Positions 15,149 to 26,700 of a stretch of 64,000 nt of DNA are shown one piece after another; the first letter of the stretch is position 1; each line of letters begins with the position of its first letter. The DNA is from Haliclona indistincta (lineage: Eukaryota > Porifera > Demospongiae > Haplosclerida > Chalinidae). The position numbers were made by a program, and so were the translations under genes. Under the pieces are notes generated by a model. It was not told where the DNA came from, ran no database searches, and worked only from the letters and a program-made list of their open reading frames with translations. Where the stretch lies: contig OZ024789.1 in assembly GCA_964017065.1 (NCBI GenBank), positions 9,855,271-9,919,270 on the forward strand, written 5' to 3'.

Positions 15149-17699
15149 CCTCCTGGTTTAAGCAGTGTCTGTGAGACAGTGATTAGCTGTCGTGTGGTAG
15201 CCATGCCGTCTTGACCGCCATCGAGTGCTCTATGATCTATATGACTGAAAGAGAGTAAAATTAAAGTACATACGTGAGTGAGTGTGGACAAATTTCTATC
15301 AACCCAAAATAGATCTTGACTGAAAAATGCCCGTACTGGGTACATTGCACAGTTTGACAAGACACGGCTAGGTACTGTCAAGTACTGACATGTAGACCAT
15401 AGTGTGTATGAATTCGATTGAGTCTCTAGAAGACAGAACTGGTTCAATGCGCATTAGCTAAAGATCGGATCGCCATTAGATCGACTTGCTGGTGTCGATC
15501 GCGTCATGTGACGTAAGCAACAGCTTGCTAAACAGCAAGAAAACTGGTCTTACCACGTACAATCGCTAGTCTGTCTGTTTCGCGCCCTTTCTTCGCCCGA
15601 GTGTGGACCAGGGCTTTCTTCTTTAGCACTGTACTAGCCATGTGTTTGAGACCACACCCACATCCAATCCAGTTTCGAGTCACGTCTTGAATGCACCTCC
15701 ATATGTGCATAGATTCAGTTTTGCAAAATTGACATGTAGTGTGGACAGGATTAAACTGGTTTCGAATGCGCATTGAACCGCATTAAAGCCCTAGTGCGGA
15801 CGAGTCTTCTGAATGCTGTAGACACCACGCAGGCGTATAAATACTCACTGCAAGCTGATGGACACCTGCTGTAAATGTTGCGTCAAAACCAGCTTTTGTA
15901 CAGTGACAAAGTTTTAGTCAACAGGATCTGCTGTGTAATCATTAACCCTTGCATCATCGTAGAACACTTAGACTATGCACTATGGTTCTATCTGGTTTCT
16001 ATATAGCATAGATCCTTGCGTCAATGTCTAACCTACGAAGCTCTGCTACAGCCATTGTGGTTTTTAGCTATTTTCAACTCTTACAAGTTAGTGTATCACT
16101 TCTTGTGACTTAACATATGAATTCCTACTAGTTAGTTAACTATTACACATGTGGCTGCATGTGTCCATACCTGGACATTTTGAAAGTGTTACCATAGAGA
16201 TAGAAGGAAATAGCATTCTAGTGTTCAAACAAGATCAAAATACTGCAATTAGACAAAATCTAATAATTCCATGTTAATAGATTGTTGTGTTAGAATTGTA
16301 GTATTGATTACTGCACAATGTAGTACATAGCAAAGCACTGAGGTAAGATAACACCTGTGTGGTCACTAGCAGACACTTGAGTGAATCTTTATACTGTACA
16401 CAACAAACCACTGACACTAGTCCTGATTGAGTGAATCTTGCTTTATACTGTACACAACAAACCACTGAGTTACTGCTCTATAGCAGACACTAGTCCTGAT
16501 TGAGTGAATCTTGCTTTATACTGTACACAACAAACCACTGAGTTACTGCTCTATAGCAGACACTAGTCCTGATTGAGTGAATCTTGCTTTATACTGTACA
16601 CAACAAACCACTGAGTTACTGCTCTATAGCAGACACTAGTCCTGATTGAGTGAATCTTGCTTTATACTGTACACAACAAACCACTGAGTTACTGGTCTAT
16701 AGCAGACACTAGTCCTGATTGAGTGAATCATGCTTTATACTGTACACAACAAACCACTGAGTTACTGGTCTATAGCAGACACTAGTCCTGATTGAGTGAA
16801 TCATGCTTTATACTGTACACAACAAACCACTGAGTTACTGCTCTATAGCAGACACTAGTCCTGATCGAGTGAATCTTGCTTTATACTGTACACAACAAAC
16901 CACTGAGTTACTGCTCTATAGCAGACACTAGTCCTGATTGAGTGAATCATGCTTTATACTGTACACAACAAACCACTGAGTTACTGCTCTATAGCAGACA
17001 CTAGTCCTGATTGAGTGAATCTTGCTTTATACTGTACACAACAAGCCACTGAGTTACTGCTCTATAGCAGACACTAGTCCTGATTGAGTGAATCTTGCTT
17101 TATACTGTACACAACAAACCACTGAGTTACTGCTCTATAGCAGACACTAGTCCTGATTGAGTGAATCTTGCTTTATACTGTACACAACAAACCACTGAGT
17201 TAAAACTCTATAGCAGACACTAGCAATGGTGTTACACTGTGTATATGAATTAAATGGATGTACGTACATGTAGCTATCACGTTGAACGCCTTTGTTCCTT
17301 ATTGTCACTTTCGTCACAGGAGGTTCTAGAACCCAGTGTCAGTCAGTGAGCTGGTATTGGAAGTACAGCAGTGCAGCAGACATTCAATCAGCCCTGTCTT
17401 GCACAGCTTCACTCTGTAACCTGATCTAGCTTACTCAGTATTTGATGTTGACAATTATTGTGCACCTTTGATAGCTTGCGACAGGATGGACTATGTGTGT
17501 CATGCGATACTTTTAACTACACCATAATGACAGGGATTACGTTTGTGTAAATATACGCCATATCTGTCCTAAACTGTCTAATTGTTACCTCATAATAACA
17601 GTGCAAATGATTACGGCACAACCTGTCACACAACCTGTCACACTATTGCACCATAGCTAGTTCAGCACAGCACAGCACTTGTACGTGTGTGTGTGTGTG

Positions 17700-17739
<40 letters not shown>

Positions 17740-20700
17740 CATGCACAATTAGACTTTTGTATACTGTTACCTCATGACAGTGCAACTGGTTACGGCACAA
17801 TCTGTCACATTATCGTACCATAGTTCAGCACAGCACTTGTACGTGTGTGAGTATGCACAGTTAGACCTTTGTATACTGTTACCTCATAACTTGCATAACA
17901 AACATTTGACACATTAGCTTGCACGCACGTATTTGTTTGCTTGTGTGTATGTGTGCGTGTGCAGAGACAGCAGTGTGATAGTGGGGGCACGAAAATTTTG
18001 CTGATTAATAAAATAATAATAATAAAGGACGTGATTTGCTATTTAGTCGTGCAATGCTAGAAAACGAAAGAAAAGCATTTCCTGTTAAGCAGAGCTTAGA
18101 AATTGCCTTATTATTGGCTGAGCAGAGGTTTAATAATAATAAATACTATTAAAGCCCACGGTTCTCTAACCCCTCTCTCTGAAAAGTGGGTGCCCAGGCT
18201 CCTATATCTCTGCCCCTGGTGTGTGGTGTGTGTATGTATCTGTGTGTGCGTGAACATCATTAGTAGGAGAGCTAGCTTGCAAGTGCGTAGAATCAATCGT
18301 GACACAATTATGTAGTAGGAGAGAGACGTACAAAGATGAAGTTTGTATGTGCTTTTTGCAAAAATTCGCAATCATGAATAATAAGTCCACAAAAGCGCAA
18401 TTTTGTATTGTGCTTGTCACAAATATGTAATTTACCATCAAAAATGTATTGCCTTGTAATTGTGTCCTGAAGAAACACTGTTATGTAATAGATTCACTGT
18501 GTAACCACTACATTAGCTCTTACACCGAATAAATAAATATTAGCAGAGCTGTAGAACAGTGACAAACTATGCATAGGACAAGTCTACAAGCTTGTTTCTT
18601 GCGTGTATGAGTTATGATGCATCCAGCCAGGTGGTATTCATCGCATGACGCCAAATACACAACGAAGGTCAAGTGCATACATCCATGTTACGTAAATAAA
18701 CAACAAAATACTGGTCATGCATAATTTTATCGAAATGGGTTATCTTTAAGAGTGAATACACAAAGTGCCCTGGTCAGCATGATAAGTAATTGTTGTTGCT
18801 TCAGATTTGACAGGTGTCCTCTCATTATTGTTGACTCAGGGGAGGAAACACCATTAATTCTAATGTAGGTACATGTACAAGCTGGCACCTGGTGCCCGTG
18901 AACTAACCACTGGATGACCTAGTCACTGAGTGTTGCCTATCCACCCACCATCTTGTTACCTTGTGGTTAGTATGCTCCTACACAAAGCATGACCTTCTAA
19001 TTGTTTGTGCATAGTTGCAATTTGTGCTCACTCGTAAATTACAACAGCAAATTACAGCTTTTTTGTCTTCTTGCAATGCTGAAGTAGAAAACATAGTGTC
19101 ATCTTCATGCACTAATGTGTTCAGTCACTGTTGTCTTTATTCACACGATGAAGGATGATCAGAGACTGAACACATTAGTACATGAAGGTGACACTCTACA
19201 ATTTTCACTTCGACATTCTAAGAAGCCTGAAAGTACTTATCACGTTTACTGTGGTTGTCAGGGAAACCAACCACCCACTCAATGTGTCCCCTTCTCTTCA
19301 GCTGTGGGCAGTTGTCCTGGCAACAATCTTCCTGTGTTTATGTCAGCATATTACCAGCCTGACCACAGCTCCACTGACCAGGGGGTGTAAGGATGTCACT
19401 GAGAATAGCTATGATAATAAACCACAGGGGTTCAAACAGGTGGGACATCTCTCTATACAACTTGACTCATTTCCTTCACAAGGTGATTTTTCAATTGTGT
19501 CACAAACAGTAAGATTGTGCAACACTGTCAGCTTCCTGTGTCATCCCCTCCCAGGGCTGTGGACACTGCCTGAGAACAAAGAGTTTTCCCAACTTTGAAA
19601 TCATGCCTTGGGCACCTGTTTGTGCCTTGTATCAGGCATTTTTTCCAAGCTCCATGTTTTATTGTAGACATGTTTGAAGCTTGTATTGATTTTGTGCTGA
19701 TTTCACCCAAATCCAAGCATTTGAGCTTCATATTGTAGAAATATTTGAGGCCCAATTCAAGCATTCAAAAATTTTGAGCTACATACCGAAGCCCACAATC
19801 AGGTTTAGACCTTGTCTTAGTTGGCGTTACCAATAACCCTTTTAGTGAGCGTTTGATACTTCAGCCGTTACCTAATCCTTACTCTCCACTGGGCCCATAA
19901 GCCTCGTCCCTAGACTTTGATTGTGCTCTGGCAGGGTGTTGAATGCTCCGGCTGCTGCCTCAACCTATTGCTGCTTTCATTACTTTTGTTCAAATTCGCA
20001 TCAAGTTTTGAGCTATGTACCCAAGCAGTGTTCAATGTTCAAACCTTGCAATTTAGTACTTCAGCCATCAAACTGGACCCATTAGCCTCTTACAAGCATA
20101 GTACATTCACCCTACAATGTATCTAACCTACTCTCAACCACTATAAGCCTCTAATAATAAATTATATTCAGCCTTCACAATGTATCTAACCCACTATAAG
20201 CCTCTAATATACTCAGCCTTCACAATGTATCTAACCCACTATAAGCCTCTAATATATTCACCCTTCACAATTATATCTAACTTGCCCTCATAAGGTCACG
20301 TACAATATGCTGGATGGTTTACATTGTGTATACATAGTTTCACTCTTGTAGTAAATTAATAGCATAACTGGAAATTACCGATTCATAGCACAGTACAGAC
20401 AACACGTGTGATATCTACTATGTATTATAGTAGTATAAAAGGCTTCTAGCTAATATTGTTAGTGTATAGTAGGGTAGATAGTGTGATGGGTACTTATAAA
20501 TTCCATCTTATTATCTCATCCCATCCAACCCACCCATCCATAATCTGGTTGTGTACTGGGGAGCAAAGTACATGGCCTTTGTCTCGGTGACATCTTATGG
20601 TTCAAGTGACACTGCCCATACCTGTAGCTACAGTGCTCCTGTGATCGTATTGCAGCTTGTAGGATTAGCTTATTCGATGCACAGGCAGTGATCTGCCAGT

Positions 20701-23700
20701 AACCCATTATGAGCCAGCTACACTGCTTTGTTGGTACACAAGTGTCCAGTGACCCAGCTAGACACTGCTTAGTGCACAAGTTGTCTTGGCTCTACCAGTG
20801 ACCCTCTGTGAGGCAAGTAGACACTGCTTAGTGTACAGGTGTCCTGGCTCTACCAGTGACTCACTGTGGGTCAGCTATAGACACTACATCATGCACAAGG
20901 ACAAACAACCCTTTGTAGAGAATGCTTAGTGCACAGGCGTCTTGGCTCTACCAGTGACCCTCTGTGAGGCAGCTAGACACTGCAGTATACATAGGTACAA
21001 AGAAAATAAAAAGATTTCTAACGAAATCAAAAGGATGTAGGGATAAAGAAATCTGCTACTGGTCCACAATGTAAACCAACAAGGAGCAAGCATGGAATGG
21101 TAACACGATTGACTTGCTAACAGACCATAGATCCCTACATCAGTGGCTGTACATAACATTTTGACTATACTATGATTATTTTGTCACAAGCTAAATCAAT
21201 TCAATGCATGTCAGGTGTCAGTCAATAGCAACTAGCAGAACTGCTGTAGTCAGCCACTGATGTAGGGATCTATGGTCTGTTAGCAAGTCAATCGTGTTAC
21301 CATTCCATGCTTGCTCCTTGTTGGTTTACATTGTGGACCAGTAGCAGATTTCTTTATCCCTACATCCTTTTGATTTCGTTAGAAATCTTTTTATTTTCTT
21401 GTTCGTGTCCTTTTTTCTTCTACAGTGAGTTTGAAATTTTTGGTGCAGTTCGAATTCGGCAAGATAATGTATCTCTTTTTTGTTTCCATCATTGGCTTGG
21501 TTTGCTTTTCTTGATAATTGCTTTTTAACTTGTAGCTCCTAAATACTGAAACTAGCTCATGCATTCATGCATGCTGAAGCCTGGATGCACAGCATACGAG
21601 CCCCGCCCACTCTGGTTTAGAATTTTCTGTATGGCTGTGATACTATCTGGCAAGCAGTAGAACGGTGATACTACACGACCTTACTCTGTGAGTTGTTCTT
21701 CGAAGTCTCCAGACGCCAATATGCGCTCTCCAATACGGCGATACTCTACAAGTGTGTTTGGTCACGTGCGTATTACGTAATCACAATAATGGCGTCAAAC
21801 ACTTAGCTGACAACTGTTCGTGATCGTGAGCTCGTCAAATGTATATCGTCGTTTCGCTAAAAACTAAGTTCAAAAGGCACATGCCAGGAGAATTTCACGA
21901 CTGTTCGTGGGTGTTTTGGTCTCGTCACTGCTCGCGTAAAGGCGCTAGGCGAGTTGAAGAAAGAAAGAAAGAAAGAAAACGAAGATGACGATGGTCGATT
22001 TTCACCGTTTCCAGGTTCGTCACTTTAGTAACAATTTCGAGCAATCTCCTTGCTACTGTAAGATGGGGCAACGCCAGAGAGCAGATCTAAGTGTCTTTGG
22101 ACGTATACAATTCATCACCAGGCGAAATATCAGCGTTTGAACGCTAATACATTGTATGTAGCCGCCATCTTCTTTTCTCGTTCATCCCTACATAGGGAGT
22201 CACTACCGTGCCTCCCTAATATGACTCTTGCATAGTGCACAGGTACACATGGCCCTCTGTGGGGCAGCTAGACCCACATGTGTTTCTTGTTTAGTATACA
22301 TAGGTACATATGTCTCTTGTACAGGTACATATGGCCCTCTGTGGGGTATATAGAAACTGCTTAATACACAGGTGTCCTAACTGTACCAGTGACCTTGTAG
22401 GGCAGCTAGACACAGCTTAGTGGTAAAGGTACACACGACCTTGTGTGAAACAATTACAGCAGTGAAGTACTTCATGTGCATTCTACCAGCTTCTATTATA
22501 AGGCATGATAATAGTGTGTGTGCTAGACACCAGTACTAGTGTCTAATTGTGTAAAGACTCACTCTGTTACTTCCTGTTGAAGAGTATCAATCGTTGCTGT
22601 GGGTATGTAGGGTGGATTGCTTATTATCCACTGGAAGTAGTTGCTAGGCAGCACATCCACGCTCTGTTGTATGGAGCACTGTCTCACGGTGAGCTGTTGC
22701 TGAGTGACTTTGTTTCTGAGAAGATTGTGGGAGAAGAGAAGTGGAAAGAATGGAGTGAGTCATGCAGCCAGGTTATAACAATGAGATCACCCACTCACTC
22801 ACACTGATCACACGCTTTTCATGCAGCTGTCACATCCCACCATATCCCTCCTTATCTCATTCACACAGCTGGAACAGTGCACCAATCACACTTATAAGCA
22901 CAATGTGCAATAGAGCCATATTGTCTAGTGACAGCTAGGCAAACATAATATTGCAGCTGGGTGATGCTGTTTACAGAGGGTTAAGGTAAACAGGATATGA
23001 GTTTATAAACAGTTGAGTGCCCAAATGCAAATGAGTGCACTTTTGAATACTTGTTCACTGGTACAGTGGTTTACAGGCTTCTTGCAATACTGGATTGAAA
23101 AGCATGGAGTGTCTGTCACCTTCATGCACTAATGTGTTCAGTCTCTGATCATCTTCCATCGTGTGATTAAAGACAACAGTGACTACAGAGACTGAACACA
23201 TTAGTACATGAAGTTGACACTACGCTTTTCACTCCAGAAGACCAAAAACAGAGATGGAACGGAGGTGACACTTCTATGCTTTTTGATTCAGCATCACAAG
23301 ATAAAAATCACGCCATTTCTCTCTTCTCTCACTAACACACTTTGTGTGTACCTGTGAGCATTCTCTTTGGTCAGATCAACGGCTTTAGTGGAGACGTCTA
23401 TGGCATGTCCTACCAGCTAGACAAGGAAGGAGGAGAGGAAGGCACTAATTATATCATACATGTAGCTCATTTGTCAAAACAGATACGACAAAACAGTTAT
23501 GAACAAGTAAGTGTAGGAATGAGCAGATAATTGTGAGAAATACTACAGCGGACAGATTTATAACTTGTACAAGGACAGAGTGTCGGTCACACATCATTTA
23601 ACCCTCTATTGGCTGTTATATCGTATCTTTTGTTGCTGTAGCTATTAGCTTATGTGATAATGGTCCCTCACTCCAAAAAGGGACTGATTATTGTGCAATA

Positions 23701-26700
23701 ATCAGCCTGGGAGTGTGGTAACATGATACGCCAGCTAACTATTAGCATTCTATGGGTACTGTATAGAATGATGGCTGGAGTGGAGTGACAGCTAGTGCTT
23801 TTATCTTGAGATAATTATGCAAGTAATTCTTTCCAAACTGACCAGGTCAAAGCTGTTCCTAAAAAAACTAATTGCTCATTACAAGCACAGAGACACGTAA
23901 TCAGTAAATAGATCAAGTTAACTATTGAAATGGAAGCAGTTCCTATTCCTTGCATTTTTGAGGAAATCGCTCGTAATTGATGTGTGGTACACACGTGTTG
24001 ATTTGTGTTTGCTTACCTGAGGGCACTCTGTGAGTAGTGCAATGCTGATGGCTCCGCTGCCACACCCAGCATCGAGGAATACTTGGCTGCTATTCTCTTC
24101 AGATTCCGCTGTTTGTATACTGTGCTCTATCACGAGACCAACAAGCTCCTGTGTACATAAACAGAATAGACTCACTCACTCTAACTTACTCACTCACTCA
24201 CTCAACTCTAGCTCGCTCACTCACTCACTCACATTCTCACTCACTCATTCACTCACCCACTCACTCATTCACTCACTCATTCACTCACTCATTCACCCCC
24301 ACCCACTCTTTCTGCCCAAAACTGAAAATGCTGTTTTCATCATCATTTCTAATTTCAGTATTTCTTTGATCAGACTAGATTCATATCCTGTTTTAGCTTA
24401 TGGGAAAGTTATCTTTCAATCAATGAACTAAGAGGCTTGGCTTCCCACAAAATCAAAGCTTTGGAGAGATAGTTAATCAGTGGTTAACGAATGAGAGTGT
24501 TGATCAAGATAGCAATAGGCACATCTATTCAAGTAGATATGGTTGGTTTTGTGTAAAGACCAAACCAACAATAGCCTCAAGTGAAGAATACAGACTCATG
24601 TGCACTTTCTGAAGGGTAAGCAATAACAGCTGACACGCGTACGATTGAACACAGGTGGATATGAGTCATGCTCTGATCATGCCGAGTATATCGATCATGC
24701 TCCAATTTTCATTTGTTTGTGAGTTTTGGCGTTGTTTGTTAGTTTTGCTGGCGATTTTGAACTCTATCGTTGTTTTAGGCCGAGTGTAATCACATTAGTG
24801 AAGCATGCATAGAATTTGACTGCCAGGCATATCGAATCAAATACCATCACGAGCGAGTGAGTGCATGAGGTGAGATGAGATGGGGAGATTTCACTCACCT
24901 CTGTCTCTGGTTCTGGAATGAACACAGGTGGTCTCAGAACCAGGCTGGTGTATCGAAAATCCCATTCTCCTATGATGTACTGCACAGGCACTCTAGAGAG
25001 TACAAGGGGTTAAAAGTCATACAAAACAGGGAATGTTTGTTTGTGTCGTTTTGTTGACCTTTGCATCAATCTTTGCTGACAGAGTCTATTAATTTCCTCC
25101 ACCTGGTTGTGAGATAGACCTCTAATAGGCGTTCTATTTCCCTGTGGAAGGAAACATGGATGTTATACTGCTCCTAAATTAGGGTATCTTTTGTAGGAAA
25201 CATTTCTTAGAGCTGAGAGCAACTTTTGGACATTTGCACTATTGTACACAAACTTTAAAAGTTCAAAAGTGCATGTAATGGGTGAGCACATGTAGAGTTA
25301 AATTGGTGTTCCTACGTTATATTTTCTGGTTGCCTCATCATCGATCGCATGACCTAACTTCTAGGTAGTGTTCACCTCCCTACAACGCTTGTTCCTGAAT
25401 GTTTAGATTACCAGATAACAGTAGACCTGTACTACAGGCAACAGCTCAATTTCCTACACTCACACAATGCTGGAAGCATGATCTCAGCTTGTCATCCGGT
25501 GTATGCTAATTAATGTCTTCACTAAAGTTGCTTCTATGAACACAGCAAAGCTTAGCTAATTTGGATACAAATTGTGTCATCAAGAATTGCTTACAAAGAC
25601 ACTGTATATGCATCTGTGCTATACAGTAGAAGAACCTACAGTAGAACCTGTGTATAACGGACAAGTTGGGACAAGTGTTTTTGTCCCTTATATGGAGGTT
25701 CAATCTGTATTGTTTGTACATCAGCAAAATGTCTGTTACATGGAGGTGTCCGCTATTGGTAGTGTCCGTTAAGATACCGTATAGCGGGAAATTTTCGCGA
25801 ATGCGCGAGATAGTGCATTTCATGAATAATAATTTCGCGAATCAGCGCTATTGCCCTATCTTTGTCAACAAAAAACAAGACATTCGCGGATAATATTTTC
25901 GCGAATAGCCTGTAATTCTCCCGCGAAATTTTCCCGCTATACGGTAGGTTCCACAAAGACTAGCTATGCTAGCATAATATTATAATTATTCATTTTATGT
26001 AACTTGTCATAATTGTCATAACATGTAGATTAGCGAGGTCCCACTGTAACTACGTTATCCTGGAACAACAGTATGGAAGCATCGAGGAATGGTTGTTGCT
26101 CCTTGTCACGAGTTGTACAAATGTCCAAATCATGCTCCCAGCCCTGGGCTAGTGCATGATCATTGGTTAGAGCTGTACCTGTTAACTGCCTATTGTGTAG
26201 TGTAAAATATTGATTACATACCATCTGTTGCAAAGAGATTGTGTTTGTGTGAGAGGTGTCATAAAATTGGAGTTCGTTTAATTTATTGTTTATTTACTCT
26301 ACCAATTACTAATCATTATGAGCATAATACCGTCAAAAGCTGAACAAACAGTCTTATCGGAAAATAACTCTATTTGTGAGCATATTCAAATGGTACTGCC
26401 CACATCTGCAGTTGGGAGGCACAGTCAGTACTCCTGTGAGCTACTAGCCTACGTAGGCTCAGGATTTGCATTGTACATGCACTTTAGTGCACGTAGGGTA
26501 TGTCTACCTCTGTGGGGTAGCTAGACACTGCTTAGTGCACAGGTGTCCTGGCTCTACCAGCGACCTTCTGTGGGGTAGCTAGACACTGCTTAGTGCACAG
26601 GTGTCCTGGCTCTACCAGTTACCCTCTGTGAGGCAGCTAGACACTGCTTAGTGCACAGGTGTCCTGGCTCTACCACTAGACACTGCTTAGTGCACAGGTG

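Noticed and set aside
16375..17215. CRISPR-like array
   Set aside because: The whole 73-bp unit repeats without unique spacers, in a eukaryotic genome. It is a minisatellite.
22547..22807. Plus-strand 86-codon frame
   Set aside because: It is antisense to the HEMK1 exon carrying SNPPYIP, which has family motifs and matching splice phases.
23342..23530. Plus-strand 62-codon frame
   Set aside because: The minus strand here encodes the [16 protein letters not shown] motif of the HEMK1-like enzyme.
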